DNA of 64,000 nt from Aureimonas ureilytica DSM 18598 = NBRC 106430 (GCF_000382705.1 NZ_ARQE01000007.1:124433-188432), one strand, 5' to 3'. Positions 55,180 to 64,000 are shown, numbered from the stretch's first letter. Numbers and translations: made by a program. Notes: generated from the sequence alone by a model not told the origin.

Positions 55180-56124
55180 ATGAAGCCCCGCGTGGCGCTC
55201 GTCGCCACGGGCGGCACCATCGCCAGCCGGCGGGAGGCGGACGGCGCGAGCCGCCCGTCGCTCGGCGGCGACAGCCTTCTGGACGCGCTCGGCGACATCG
55301 GGCTCGCGATCGAGCCGGTCGATCTGATGGCCAAGGACTCCTCCAGCCTGACGGCGGCCGACATGCAGGCCGTCAGCACCGAGGTCGGCGCGCTTCTGGC
55401 CGACCCGGACCTTGCCGGCGTGGTCGTGCTCCACGGCACGGACGCGATGGAGGAAACCGCGCTTCTGGTGCAGCTCCAGAATCAGCCCGCGCGCCCCGTC
55501 GTCTTCACCGGCGCGCAGTTCACCGCCGACCATCCAGAGGCCGATGGTCCGGGCAATCTCGCCGCCGCGCTGCGGCTCGCGGGCGGCCTGGACGGCGGCG
55601 GGGCCGGGCGCGGCGTTCTCCTCGCCTTCGGCGGGCGCGTCCTGCCGGCCTGGAGCCTCTACAAGCGCTCGGCGGATGCGCCGGACGCCTTCCGCCAGTC
55701 GCTGCCGCAGGACAATCCGCGCGAGGCGCCGCTGCCCGGCGATATCGGCGCCTTGCGCGTCGATATCGTGTCCATTCATCCGGGCTGCGACGGCGCGCTG
55801 GTGGAGGCGAGCCTTGCGGCGGGCGCCGACGGCATCGTTCTCGCCGCGCTCGGCTCGGGCAATGCGACGCAGGCCGTGGTGGAGGCGGTCGGCCGCGCCC
55901 ATGCGCGGGGCGTTCCGGTCGTCGTGTCGAGCCGCGTGCCGGAAGGGCGCCTCGTCGCCTCCTATGGCGGGGGCGGCGGCGGGCACGATCTCGCCGGCGC
56001 GGGGGCTATCCATTCGGCCGAGCTGCGGCCGGGTCAGGCGCGCATCCTGCTTCTGGCGCATCTGGCCGCCGGCACGCCCCGCGACGCCCTGCGCGCCGCC
56101 TTCGCCGCGCGCACCAGCGCTTGA
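55180..56124 (+). CDS. L-asparaginase
   Basis: A 314-residue asparaginase of the bacterial type I/II fold, hydrolysing L-asparagine to aspartate and ammonia. The catalytic threonines are Thr13 in GGTIAS and Thr87 with Asp88 in LHGTDAMEE, and the ADGPGNL segment is conserved. No signal peptide is present, so it acts in the cytoplasm on asparagine brought in by the permease. The ATG at 55180 is 11 bp after the permease stop. The aspartate formed feeds the divergently encoded aspartase. Confidence 0.92.
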   Translation: MKPRVALVATGGTIASRREADGASRPSLGGDSLLDALGDIGLAIEPVDLMAKDSSSLTAADMQAVSTEVGALLADPDLAGVVVLHGTDAMEETALLVQLQNQPARPVVFTGAQFTADHPEADGPGNLAAALRLAGGLDGGGAGRGVLLAFGGRVLPAWSLYKRSADAPDAFRQSLPQDNPREAPLPGDIGALRVDIVSIHPGCDGALVEASLAAGADGIVLAALGSGNATQAVVEAVGRAHARGVPVVVSSRVPEGRLVASYGGGGGGHDLAGAGAIHSAELRPGQARILLLAHLAAGTPRDALRAAFAARTSA

Positions 56125-56137
56125 CGCGCCAACAACC

Positions 56138-56167
56138 CGCCATCGCTTCGCCTCGAGGGCGATGGCG
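56138..56167 (+). terminator. Hairpin after the asparaginase gene, possible terminator
   Basis: CGCCATCGC at 56138-56146 pairs with GCGATGGCG at 56159-56167 (9-bp perfect stem, 12-nt loop), 13 bp after the asparaginase stop. It lacks a T run, so termination is not certain. Confidence 0.45.
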
Positions 56168-56329
56168 CGATCCTGCGCCGAACATGGCGTGAATCTCCTG
56201 TTTCCCGGACCCGGCGGTCTCTAGGCTGGCGCGACGGATGGCGGGTGCGCCAGCGCGAGACGGGCGGAGGGGCGATGGCCCCGGCCCCGAACGCTTGAGT
56301 GCAGCCAGCCAGCGGAGACTTCGGCAATC

Positions 56330-57730
56330 ATGTTTCTCAGCACTCTCGACCTCTACAAGATCGGCATCGGCCCTTCGAGCTCCCACACGATGGGGCCGAT
56401 GACGGCGGCCGCGCGCTTCCTGCGCGAGGTCAGCGAGGGGCACTGGCCCCGGCCGCAAGGCGCGAGCGTGGCGCGGCTGCGCGTCTTCCTGCATGGCTCG
56501 CTCGCCTTCACCGGCGTCGGCCACGCGACCGACCGCGCCGTGGTGCTCGGCCTTGCCGGCTTCGAGCCCGCGACGATCGACCCGGACCGGGTGGAGGAGG
56601 TCGTCGCCTCGGTGAAGGCCGAGGGCCGGGTGCGACCCGAGGGCCATCCCGCCTACCTCTTCGATTTCGCCCGCGATCTCGTGTTCGACCGCGAGCGCGC
56701 CCTGCCCGGCCACGCCAACGGCATGGCCTTCGAGGCGCTCGACCGCAACGGGCTGATGCTGCTGCGCCGCGTCTATTACTCCATCGGCGGCGGCTTCGTC
56801 GTGGACGAGGACGAGCTGCAGCGAAAGGACGACCCGGCGCCACCGAGCGACGCGCCCAAAGTCCCCTTCCCCTTCCAGTCGGCCGCCGAGATGCTCGCCA
56901 TGGCCGAGCGCTCGAAGCTCTCGATCGCCGAGATGCAGCGCGCCAACGAGCTGACCGTCCTGTCCGAGCGCGAGCTTGACGCGCGGCTCGACGCCATCGC
57001 CGAGACCATGGCCGATTGCGTGCGGCGCGGGCTTCGCGAGGACGGGATCATGCCGGGCGGCCTCAAGATCCGCCGCCGCGCCAAGGCGATCCACGACCGC
57101 CTGCAGGAGGACGCCAGGCGCAACGTCTTCCAGCCGCTTCTGGCGAACGACTGGCTGTCGGTCTACGCCATGGCGGTCAACGAGGAGAATGCCTGCGGCG
57201 GGCGGGTCGTCACGGCCCCAACCAACGGCGCGGCGGGCGTCGTGCCCGCCGTGATGCAATATGTCAGGCATTTCCACCCCGAGGCCGGCGCGCGGGAGCT
57301 GCGCGCCTTTCTTCTCACCTCGGCGGCGATCGGCGGCATCATCAAGCGCAACGCCTCGATCTCGGGCGCCGAGGTCGGCTGCCAGGGCGAGGTCGGCTCG
57401 GCCTCGGCCATGGCGGCGGCGGGCCTCGCCGCGTTGATGGGCGCGACGCCGCTTCAGGTCGAGAACGCCGCCGAAATCGCGCTGGAGCATCACCTGGGCA
57501 TGACCTGCGATCCCGTGCGCGGCCTCGTTCAGGTGCCCTGTATCGAGCGCAACGCCTTCGGCGCGGTGAAGGCCGTCACCGCCGCCTCGCTCGCCATGAA
57601 GGGCGAGGGCCTGCATTTCGTGCCGCTCGACGCCTGTATCGAGACCATGCGCCAGACCGGGCGCGACATGGACCATCGCTACAAGGAAACCAGCCTCGGC
57701 GGCCTTGCCGTGAACCTGCCCGAGTGCTGA
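56330..57730 (+). CDS. sdaA: L-serine ammonia-lyase (iron-sulfur L-serine dehydratase)
   Basis: A 466-residue single-chain, [4Fe-4S]-dependent L-serine dehydratase, converting serine to pyruvate and ammonia. The N-terminal beta domain starts [23 protein letters not shown]. The C-terminal alpha domain holds the cluster cysteines in [44 protein letters not shown] and [18 protein letters not shown]. Start at the ATG at 56330. It is followed by purU 37 bp downstream, linking serine breakdown to one-carbon metabolism. Confidence 0.95.
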   Translation: MFLSTLDLYKIGIGPSSSHTMGPMTAAARFLREVSEGHWPRPQGASVARLRVFLHGSLAFTGVGHATDRAVVLGLAGFEPATIDPDRVEEVVASVKAEGRVRPEGHPAYLFDFARDLVFDRERALPGHANGMAFEALDRNGLMLLRRVYYSIGGGFVVDEDELQRKDDPAPPSDAPKVPFPFQSAAEMLAMAERSKLSIAEMQRANELTVLSERELDARLDAIAETMADCVRRGLREDGIMPGGLKIRRRAKAIHDRLQEDARRNVFQPLLANDWLSVYAMAVNEENACGGRVVTAPTNGAAGVVPAVMQYVRHFHPEAGARELRAFLLTSAAIGGIIKRNASISGAEVGCQGEVGSASAMAAAGLAALMGATPLQVENAAEIALEHHLGMTCDPVRGLVQVPCIERNAFGAVKAVTAASLAMKGEGLHFVPLDACIETMRQTGRDMDHRYKETSLGGLAVNLPEC

Positions 57731-57767
57731 CGCCGCCCCTCCCCCGCCCGCTCCCCGAGGTCTTCAG

Positions 57768-58652
57768 ATGAGCCAATATATCCTCACCGCCTCCTGCGCC
57801 TCGACGCGCGGCATCGTGGCGGCGGTGTCGAGCCATCTCGCCGCGCGCGGCTGCAACATCCTGGATTCGGCGCAGTTCGTGGATCGGGACGCGGATCGCT
57901 TCTTCATGCGCGTCGGCTTCGACGCCGAGGAGACGCCGGATCTCGCCGCCATCGAGGCCGGCTTTGCCGAACTCGCCGAGCGCTTTTCCATGCGCTACAG
58001 CTTCCACGACACGTCGCGGCGCATGAAGGTGCTCCTCATGGTGTCGCGCTTCGGCCATTGCCTCAACGACATCCTCTATCGCTGGCGCATCGGGGCGCTG
58101 CCGATCGACATCGTCGGCGTCGTCTCCAACCATCTCGACTATCAGAAGCTCGTGGTGAACCACGACATTCCCTTCCACCACGTGCCCGTCACCAAGGCCA
58201 ACAAGGCGGAGGCGGAAGCCCGCATCCTCGCGATCGCGCAGGACGCCGGCACCGAGCTGATCGTGCTCGCGCGCTACATGCAGGTCCTGTCCGACGCGAT
58301 GTGCCGGGACATGTCGGGCCGCATCATCAACATCCACCACTCGTTCCTGCCGAGCTTCAAGGGCGCGAACCCCTACAAGCAGGCCTTTGAGCGCGGCGTG
58401 AAGCTGATCGGCGCGACGGCGCATTACGTCACCGCCGATCTCGACGAGGGGCCGATCATCGAGCAGGACGTCGCGCGCGTCACGCACGCCCAGTCGGCCT
58501 CCGACTATGTGACGATCGGCCGGGACATCGAGGCGCAGGTTCTCGCCCGCGCCATCCACGCCCATATCCATCACCGCGTCTTCCCGAATGGCGACCGCAC
58601 CGTGGTCTTCCCGGCCTCGCCCGGCGAACACGCCTCCGAGCGCATGGGCTGA
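57768..58652 (+). CDS. purU: Formyltetrahydrofolate deformylase
   Basis: A 294-residue enzyme that hydrolyses 10-formyltetrahydrofolate to formate and tetrahydrofolate. An N-terminal ACT domain (residues ~1-80) is followed by the formyltransferase-like catalytic domain with Asn188, His190 (INIHHSFLPSFKGANPY) and Asp224 (HYVTADLDEGPIIEQD). Start at the ATG at 57768. It shares the serine dehydratase transcript, and both genes dispose of serine or one-carbon units, a pairing seen with glycine or methyl-group catabolism. Confidence 0.95.
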   Translation: MSQYILTASCASTRGIVAAVSSHLAARGCNILDSAQFVDRDADRFFMRVGFDAEETPDLAAIEAGFAELAERFSMRYSFHDTSRRMKVLLMVSRFGHCLNDILYRWRIGALPIDIVGVVSNHLDYQKLVVNHDIPFHHVPVTKANKAEAEARILAIAQDAGTELIVLARYMQVLSDAMCRDMSGRIINIHHSFLPSFKGANPYKQAFERGVKLIGATAHYVTADLDEGPIIEQDVARVTHAQSASDYVTIGRDIEAQVLARAIHAHIHHRVFPNGDRTVVFPASPGEHASERMG

Positions 58653-58698
58653 GGCGCGACGGCACGGGCGGCCCGTCCGCCCGCCGAGGGGCGCTGCG

Positions 58699-59388
58699 TC
58701 AGCGCGCCTGCGGCGTGTCCGACACGTCGGCGAGGTCCGGCGCGTGCCCGTAGCTCATGTTGCGCATCTGCTGGAGGACGCGCTCCATTTCCTCGTCGGG
58801 CAGGACCGTCGGCTCGCCGAGCACCCGCGCCTGGACATAGAGCCGCGCGAGGGTTTCGACCTCGATCGCCAGCGCCAGCGCCGCCTCCTGCGTGCGGCCG
58901 AGGGCGATCTGCCCGTGCTGGCCGAGAAGGCAGGCGAGCCGGCCCTCCAGCGCCTCGATCGCGGCATCCGAAAGAGCCTGCGTGCCGAACGTCTCGTAGC
59001 GCGAGCAGCGGATCGTCGTGCCGCCGGCCACCGCGACCATGTAGTGAAAGCTCGGAATGGTGACGTGGTGGACCGCGAGCGTCGTCGCATAGACCGAATG
59101 GCAATGCAGGACGCAGTCGATCTCGGGCCGCGCGGCGAGAATGTCGCGGTGGAAGCGCCATTCCGAGGAGGGCCGGCGCGCGCCCTCGAACGTGCCGTCG
59201 AAGCGCATCTGCACGAGATCGCTCGGCTGCATCCGCTCGTAGGGCAAGGAGGTCGGCGTGACCAGAAAGCCCCCGGCGTTGCGCACCGACAGGTTGCCCG
59301 CCGTGCCCTGGTTGATGCCGCTCGCATTCATGCGGCGGCAGGTGGCGACCATCTCCTCGCGAAGGGCGGCGTCGTCGGTGGCACTCAT
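58699..59388 (-). CDS. Class II aldolase/adducin family protein
   Basis: A 229-residue zinc-dependent class II aldolase (FucA/AraD type). It shows GTAGNLSVRNAGGFLVTPTS, the catalytic Glu in SSEWRFHRDI, the zinc ligands in HCHSVYATTLAVH, and a third His in LLGQHGQIALG. It cleaves or epimerises a phosphorylated or free sugar. Its ATG overlaps the LacI stop (ATGA), so regulator and enzyme are co-translated. The isomerase on the other side of the LacI operator is a likely pathway partner. Confidence 0.9.
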   Translation of the reverse strand: MSATDDAALREEMVATCRRMNASGINQGTAGNLSVRNAGGFLVTPTSLPYERMQPSDLVQMRFDGTFEGARRPSSEWRFHRDILAARPEIDCVLHCHSVYATTLAVHHVTIPSFHYMVAVAGGTTIRCSRYETFGTQALSDAAIEALEGRLACLLGQHGQIALGRTQEAALALAIEVETLARLYVQARVLGEPTVLPDEEMERVLQQMRNMSYGHAPDLADVSDTPQAR

Positions 59389-60395
59389 CGGGGGATCGCT
59401 CCAGAAGGGATGCGCGTCGAGGCGCGCGGGGTCAGGGTGCAGGGAAGGCGGATGGCGCCGGTTGGGCTCTCGTCGCCGTCGAGCCGGGCGCGCAGCCGCG
59501 CCCAGGCGGCTTTCGCCATCGCCTCCACCGGCTGAAGCACGGCGGTGAGCGGCGGCGTGACGAGGCGCATCCAGTCCATCTCGTCGAACGAGGCGAAGGC
59601 GATGTCGCGGGGGATCGCGAGCCCCATCGCGCCGATCAGCTGGAAACTCGCGAGCGAGGACGGATGATCGAGCGCGAAGAGCGCGTCGGGGCGGCGTTCG
59701 GACAGGCGCGGCCGGAGCCGGCGGGTGACGCTGTCCGCGTCGAAGCCGACCTCCAGCATCTCGGCCGTGAGCGGCCCGGCGGCGCCCTGGAACCCGTCCC
59801 AGCGCTCGGCGATATTGGCGATGCGAAGGCTGCTGCCGATCACGAGACAGGAGCGCGCGCCCGCCTCCCGCAGATGCCCCGCCATGGCGGCGCAGACCGG
59901 GCCGTTGTCGACGGCCACGAGATCGAAGCGCCCCTCGTCCGGCAGCCGGTCGGCCACCACGGTCGGCAGGGCGTGATCGGCCGGCAGGCGCCCGACCAGC
60001 GCGCCGTCGCAGGGAATGACGATCAGCCCGGCCGGGCGCCAGGCGCGCAGGCTCGCCAGCCGGTGCGCCTCCTCGGCCGGATCGTTGCGCGAGGACAGGA
60101 CGGCGAGGTCGAACCCGTCGCCCCGCGCCTCGTGTTCGAGAACCGAGACGAAGGCGGCGAACATCGGATTGGCGAGATCGGGAACCACCACGGCGGCGAG
60201 CGTCGCCTTCTTGGCGCGCAGCCGCGCGGCGTTGACGTCGCGGACATAGCCGAGCTCGCGGATCGCCGCGCGCACCCGCTCGGCGACGTCCACGGCGACG
60301 CTCGCCTTGCCGTTCACGACATTCGACACGGTGGCGATCGACACGCCGGCGCGCGCGGCCACCATGCGGATCGACGGCACGCTCCCTCGCGGCAT
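59385..60395 (-). CDS. LacI family transcriptional regulator
   Basis: A 336-residue repressor. The N-terminal HTH and hinge (IRMVAARAGVSIATVSNVVNGKASVAVDVAERVRAAIRELGYVRD) are followed by a periplasmic-binding-protein-like sugar domain from about residue 55. I chose the ATG at 60393-60395 because GGGGGAG lies about 8 bp upstream; starts 5 or 15 codons earlier exist. It is co-transcribed with the aldolase and divergent from the isomerase. The palindrome at 60468-60479 is its likely operator. Confidence 0.9.
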   Translation of the reverse strand: MPRGSVPSIRMVAARAGVSIATVSNVVNGKASVAVDVAERVRAAIRELGYVRDVNAARLRAKKATLAAVVVPDLANPMFAAFVSVLEHEARGDGFDLAVLSSRNDPAEEAHRLASLRAWRPAGLIVIPCDGALVGRLPADHALPTVVADRLPDEGRFDLVAVDNGPVCAAMAGHLREAGARSCLVIGSSLRIANIAERWDGFQGAAGPLTAEMLEVGFDADSVTRRLRPRLSERRPDALFALDHPSSLASFQLIGAMGLAIPRDIAFASFDEMDWMRLVTPPLTAVLQPVEAMAKAAWARLRARLDGDESPTGAIRLPCTLTPRASTRIPSGAIPR

Positions 60396-60467
60396 CGAAA
60401 GCTCCCCCATACGTCGCCCGGAGGCCTCCTCGAAAGGCATCAGGGAGACGATCCGCCGCGCTTTCGA

Positions 60468-60479
60468 TGAAACGTTTCA
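60468..60479. promoter_or_regulatory. LacI-family operator (perfect 12-bp palindrome)
   Basis: TGAAACGTTTCA is a perfect palindrome with the central CG step typical of LacI/GalR operators. It lies in the 228-bp spacer between the divergent lacI-aldolase unit and the isomerase gene, so it probably controls both. Confidence 0.8.
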
Positions 60480-60623
60480 CGAGAGGCTAGACAGGGGCTT
60501 GCGAGGTGTCAATCATGGGCGGGCAAGGCGGCGCGGGAGGGCGCCGGCTTCTCGAGCGATGCGCCGACGCGCCGCTCGGGGACGCGCAACCCGGCCGGAC
60601 AGGCCGATCGAGGGAGGAAACGC

Positions 60624-61526
60624 ATGAACAAGCTGGGTGTCCACGCGCTGGTCTGGGAAGCGGGCTGGAGCGAGGCGGAATGCGCGCGCGCCATCGGCAA
60701 GACCGCCGAGATCGGCTTCGACTTCATCGAGGCGCCGGCGCTCGATCCGAGCCTGATCGATCCCGTCTTCACCAGCCGGCAGCTCGAACAGGCGGGGATC
60801 GGCATCAATTTCTCGCTCGGCCTCGGCTTCGACTGCGACATCTCCTCCGGGGACCCGGAGAAGCGACGGCGCGGCCAGCGGAAGCTGGAGGACGCGGTCG
60901 CCGTGTGCCGCGACTGCGGCGGCACCACGATCGGCGGCATCCTTTATTCGGGCTTCGGCAAATACGACCGGCCGCCGAGCGCCGAGGGCATCCGCCAATC
61001 GGCCGAAACGCTGGCCGAAGTGGCGCGGATCGCGGCGCGAAGCGGCATCACGCTCGCGCTGGAAGTGGTGAACCGCTACGAGACCAATATCTGCAACACC
61101 GCCGCGCAGGGCGTCGAGATGGTGCGGCTCGTCGGCGAGCCCAACGTCAAGGTGCATCTCGACGTCTACCACATGAATATCGAGGAATCCGACATCGCCT
61201 CGGCGATCGTCGAGACCGGCCCCGACATCGGCTATTTCCACACGGGCGACTCGCATCGCGGCTATCTCGGCTCGGGCTCGATCGACCAGACCGCCGTGTT
61301 CCGCGCGCTGGTGCGCGCCCGCTACGAGGGGCCGATCACCTTCGAGAGCTTTTCCTCGCGCGTCGTCGGCCAGCCGCTGGAAGGCATTCTCGGCATCTGG
61401 CGCAACCTGTGGGAGGACAGCCACGACCTCGCCGCCCATGCGCTGATCTACACCAAGGCCCAGCTCAAGGCCGCCCGGGAAGCCGAGCGTCAGGCACGCG
61501 AGCGCAGCCGCCTGCCGCTCGGCTGA
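60624..61526 (+). CDS. D-tagatose/D-psicose 3-epimerase-type sugar isomerase
   Basis: A 300-residue TIM barrel of the xylose-isomerase-like/AP endonuclease 2 family. Metal ligands and catalytic acids can be read as Glu147 (LALEVVNRYE), Asp180 (VHLDVYHMN), His206 (YFHTGDSHRG) and Glu241 (ITFESFSS), with Glu153 and His211 nearby, matching ketose 3-epimerases. GGGAGGA lies about 6 bp before the ATG. It is divergent from the LacI-aldolase unit, and together they form a small ketose or sugar-acid pathway. The exact sugar is unknown. Confidence 0.88.
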   Translation: MNKLGVHALVWEAGWSEAECARAIGKTAEIGFDFIEAPALDPSLIDPVFTSRQLEQAGIGINFSLGLGFDCDISSGDPEKRRRGQRKLEDAVAVCRDCGGTTIGGILYSGFGKYDRPPSAEGIRQSAETLAEVARIAARSGITLALEVVNRYETNICNTAAQGVEMVRLVGEPNVKVHLDVYHMNIEESDIASAIVETGPDIGYFHTGDSHRGYLGSGSIDQTAVFRALVRARYEGPITFESFSSRVVGQPLEGILGIWRNLWEDSHDLAAHALIYTKAQLKAAREAERQARERSRLPLG

Positions 61527-61667
61527 GCGCAGCCCTTGGTGCTCACCCACAAGTGATAGGTCGGGGGTCTTGAAATAACGTCGGCGTGACCATTGCCTTT
61601 GGTCACCCGGCGCGTCAGCATCCGCGATCGGGCCGGAATTCGTTCCGGCGCGTTCGAGGAGGGCCTG

Positions 61668-63119
61668 ATGACACAACTGACCGATGCGTCGCCGAACCTG
61701 TGCAACGAGGATCTCGCGCCGGCGCGCGAGCGCAACTGGGGTGCGTTCTCGATCTTCAACGTCTGGACGTCGGACGTTCACAGCCTCTGGGGCTATTATC
61801 TCGCCGCCAGCCTGTTCCTGTTCTGCGGCAGCTTCGCCAATTTCCTCGTGGCGATCGGCGTCGGATCGCTCATCATCTTCGCGCTCATGCACATGGTGGG
61901 TCTGGCCGGCGTGCGCACCGGCGTTCCCTTCCCGGTTCTCGCCCGCGCCTCCTTCGGCATCTGGGGCGCGAACTTCCCGGCCATCGTGCGCGCCATCGTC
62001 GCCTGCTTCTGGTACGGCGCGCAGACGGCGGCCGCGTCCGGCGCCATCGTGGCGCTCCTGATCCGCAACGACGCGCTTCTCCAGTTCCACCAGTCGAGCC
62101 ACATGCTCGGCCATTCGACGCTGGAGGTCATCTCCTATGTCGTGATCTGGGGCCTGCAGCTCCTCATCATCCAGAACGGCATGGAAACGGTGCGCCGGTT
62201 CCAGGACTGGGCCGGCCCGGCGGTCTGGGTCATGATGCTGCTTCTCGCCGTCTATCTCGTGGTGAAGTCGGGCGGCTTCTCGTTCCACCACACGATCCCG
62301 ATGGATGTGCTTCTGGAGAAGACCAAGGATGCGGGCGTGCCCGGCCTTCCCGGCTCGCCGGCGGCGCTGGCCGCCGTCGCGGCGATCTGGGTCACCTATT
62401 TCTCGGCGCTCTATCTGAACTTCTGCGACTTCTCGCGCTACTGCCCGAGCGAGCGCTCCCTGACGGTCGGCAATCTCTGGGGCCTGCCGGTCAATCTCAT
62501 CCTGTTCTCGCTGGTGGCCGGCGTCACCACGATCGCCGCCTTCAACGTCTATGGCGAGGTGCTGCTGCATCCCGACCAGATCTCGGCCAAGTTCGACAGC
62601 TGGGTTCTGGCGCTGCTGGCCGCCATCACCTTCGCGGTGGCGACGCTCGGCATCAATGTCGTCGCGAATTTCGTCTCGCCCGCCTTCGACTTCGCCAATG
62701 TCTTTCCCCGGCATATCGACTTCAAGAAGGGCGGCTACATCGCGGCGCTGATCGCGCTCGTGCTCTATCCCTTCGCGCCCTGGGAAGGCGGCGCGGCGCA
62801 TTTCGTCAACATGATCGGCAACACGATGGGCCCGATCTTCGGCGTGATGATGGTGGACTATTACCTGATCCGCAGGGGCCGGGTGGATGTCGCGGCCCTG
62901 TATCGCGAACACGGCGAGTTCCGCTTCGGCAATGGCTGGCACACCAACGCGCTCGTCGCGGCCGGGATCGGCATCGTGTTTTCCTCGATCCTGCCGGGCC
63001 TGACCTCGCTCATGCCCTCCTGGTGGGGCGTCTATGGCTGGTTCTTCGGCGTCGCCATCGCCGGCACGATCTACTACGCCCTGCGCGCTTCGCAGAAGAG
63101 CGCGGCCGTTCCGGCCTGA
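61668..63119 (+). CDS. NCS1 family nucleobase/allantoin-type permease
   Basis: A 483-residue membrane carrier of the nucleobase:cation symporter-1 family with 12 predicted helices. Typical features are the N-terminal NEDLAPARERNWGAFSIFNVWTSDVHSLWGYYLA, GVPFPVLARASFGIWGANFPAIVRAI, and the late GPIFGVMMVDYYLIRRG. Family members import uracil, hydantoins, allantoin, cytosine or thiamine precursors. The ATG at 61668 has GAGGAGG about 8 bp upstream. It follows the isomerase by 141 bp and ends at a strong terminator. Whether it serves the sugar module is unclear. Confidence 0.9.
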   Translation: MTQLTDASPNLCNEDLAPARERNWGAFSIFNVWTSDVHSLWGYYLAASLFLFCGSFANFLVAIGVGSLIIFALMHMVGLAGVRTGVPFPVLARASFGIWGANFPAIVRAIVACFWYGAQTAAASGAIVALLIRNDALLQFHQSSHMLGHSTLEVISYVVIWGLQLLIIQNGMETVRRFQDWAGPAVWVMMLLLAVYLVVKSGGFSFHHTIPMDVLLEKTKDAGVPGLPGSPAALAAVAAIWVTYFSALYLNFCDFSRYCPSERSLTVGNLWGLPVNLILFSLVAGVTTIAAFNVYGEVLLHPDQISAKFDSWVLALLAAITFAVATLGINVVANFVSPAFDFANVFPRHIDFKKGGYIAALIALVLYPFAPWEGGAAHFVNMIGNTMGPIFGVMMVDYYLIRRGRVDVAALYREHGEFRFGNGWHTNALVAAGIGIVFSSILPGLTSLMPSWWGVYGWFFGVAIAGTIYYALRASQKSAAVPA

Positions 63120-63439
63120 CGCATGGGGGTCTGCCGGAAAGGGCGGCGTGGAAGCGCCGCCCTTTTTTCATCCTGCCCCGGTTGCGCCGGTTCCCCGATG
63201 TTTCCCCGTGCTGGATCGGCCGGATCGACCGGCTCGAAGAATCCAGCCTTGCCAGCCTTTCTCACCCATAAGGTTCGCCGGGCCGGAGGCATGGACTCCG
63301 CCCGATGTTGCAAGGCCCGCGCGCCGGCTCGACATTCGCGCGCGGCGACCTATGCTCGCGAACACTTAAGCCGACTTGAACCTTGCTTAAACGCCTCGAA
63401 GCGACTACCACGCCGTCTCGATTCTTCGAGGAACTACAG
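63120..63439. other. 320-bp spacer: terminator and mucR upstream region
   Basis: After the terminator at 63138-63168 no gene is visible. The last 100 bp are A+T-richer for this window (CTTAAGCCGACTTGAACC, GCTTAAACG) and probably contain the mucR promoter; MucR-type proteins bind A+T-rich sites and often repress themselves. Confidence 0.5.
63138..63168 (+). terminator. Rho-independent terminator after the NCS1 permease gene
   Basis: AAAGGGCGGCG at 63138-63148 pairs perfectly with CGCCGCCCTTT at 63155-63165 around the loop TGGAAG, and the T run continues to 63168. Confidence 0.95.
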
Positions 63440-63853
63440 ATGTCAGAAACCAGTCACGCCGAGGCGCTCGAGCAGACCGTGGAGATCGTTTCCGCCTATG
63501 TCAGCAACAGCCATGTTCCGCGTGAGGATCTGGTGCGGTTGATCGGCGACGTGTTCGCCGCTCTGAAAGGCGTCGGCGCGGCGAAGGTGGAGGAAGCGGC
63601 GCCCGCGCAGCCGCTCGTGCCCGCCGTGCCCATCAAGAAGTCCATCACGCCCGACCACATCATCTGCCTGGAAGACGGCAAGAGCTTCAAGTCGCTGAAG
63701 CGCCATCTCTACACCAAATACGGGCTGACGCCGGAGGAATACCGCGCCAAGTGGGGCCTGCCGAGCGACTATCCGATGGTCGCCGCCAACTACGCCGCCA
63801 AGCGCTCGGAGCTCGCCAAGAGCATCGGCCTCGGCCGCAAGGGCATCGACTGA
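63440..63853 (+). CDS. MucR/Ros family transcriptional regulator
   Basis: A 137-residue MucR/Ros protein, the global regulator family of exopolysaccharide, motility and virulence genes in Rhizobiales. The N-terminal oligomerisation region (LEQTVEIVSAYVSNSHV) and the DNA-binding region (DHIICLEDGKSFKSLKRHLYTKYGLTPEEYRAKWGLPSDYPMVA) are intact. In the zinc-finger-like part the Cys, Asp and first His are kept, but the place usually held by a second His (HL.TH in Brucella MucR) is Lys (HLYTK). Zinc-less Ros homologues exist in Mesorhizobium. The ATG at 63440 has GAGGAA about 8 bp upstream and is preferred over a longer start. Confidence 0.9.
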   Translation: MSETSHAEALEQTVEIVSAYVSNSHVPREDLVRLIGDVFAALKGVGAAKVEEAAPAQPLVPAVPIKKSITPDHIICLEDGKSFKSLKRHLYTKYGLTPEEYRAKWGLPSDYPMVAANYAAKRSELAKSIGLGRKGID

Positions 63854-64000
63854 CCCGGGCGCAAGGTCGCCGGGGATGATCGGAGGCCGGTGACGGCGGT
63901 CGCCTTGCCGCGCCTGCCCTGCGACGGGATCGGGCGCGTCTGCGGCAAACGCCGAAGCGTAGCGCTCGACCCGCTCGGTTGTGGCGGAAGTGTTTGACGC
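63854..64000. other. Right-hand window edge, no gene seen
   Basis: The last 147 bp after mucR contain no convincing gene start or terminator; a TTTGACGC at the very end could be a -35 box of a gene beyond the window. Confidence 0.4.

Noticed and set aside
56125-56329. Glycine riboswitch before serine dehydratase
   Set aside because: None of the conserved glycine-riboswitch segments could be found on the plus strand.

Overview
The window is 64 kb of G+C-rich chromosome-like DNA (by eye roughly two thirds G+C) carrying about 52 protein genes and no rRNA, tRNA, CRISPR array, transposase or phage gene that I can see. A MucR/Ros regulator, two DUF6894 proteins, a DUF930 protein, paired MarR regulators and many short ATGA/GTGA-overlapping operons point to an alphaproteobacterium of the order Hyphomicrobiales (Rhizobiales); I cannot name the genus. 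The high G+C content opens very long spurious frames on the opposite strand of almost every gene, and these were left out. Many genes start at an internal ATG, GTG or TTG with a good ribosome binding site rather than at the longest possible start.

Region 1 (1-19.4 kb) looks like an aromatic/N-heterocycle catabolic island. On the minus strand lie a dipeptide-type ABC importer (ATPase cut by the window edge, two permeases, binding protein), a two-subunit indolepyruvate-type 2-oxoacid:ferredoxin oxidoreductase, a MarR regulator, a phytoene-desaturase-like flavoprotein and a cyclase-family hydrolase resembling isatin hydrolase. Divergent from these is an operon for the fused 2-aminobenzoyl-CoA (salicylyl-CoA type) monooxygenase/reductase, an SDR, a hotdog thioesterase and a RidA deaminase. 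Next come a second MarR gene and a divergent cupin/FAH hydrolase/SDR operon, then a terminator and an aromatic-acid-type MFS transporter. No aryl-CoA ligase is present. I infer that isatinate, itself a 2-oxo acid, may be converted directly to anthraniloyl-CoA by the oxidoreductase.

Region 2 (19.5-28.3 kb) holds a BtuCDF/FecBCD-type ABC importer preceded by both a cobalamin riboswitch and a Zur-like palindrome, then small envelope proteins (DUF930, a lipoprotein), a stress-type SDR, two DUF6894 proteins flanking a MarR gene, a Crp/Fnr regulator and a small PAS protein.

Region 3 (28.3-41.2 kb) has an aldehyde dehydrogenase divergent from a LysR gene, an SDR plus a tartrate/isopropylmalate-type dehydrogenase, a second LysR gene and a complete dipeptide-type ABC operon ending in an amidase.

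Region 4 (41.5-48.0 kb) has a PAS-PAS-GGDEF-EAL protein, an Lrp regulator divergent from an EamA exporter across a perfect 17-bp palindrome, a membrane GGDEF cyclase, an orphan 100-residue protein and a second small PAS protein related to the first.

Region 5 (48.1-64 kb) is central metabolism: pntAB transhydrogenase; a FadR/GntR regulator with aspartase, asparagine permease and asparaginase (an asparagine-to-fumarate route with mirrored operator sites); serine dehydratase and purU; a sugar module (LacI, class II aldolase, tagatose-epimerase-type isomerase) with an NCS1 permease; and mucR.
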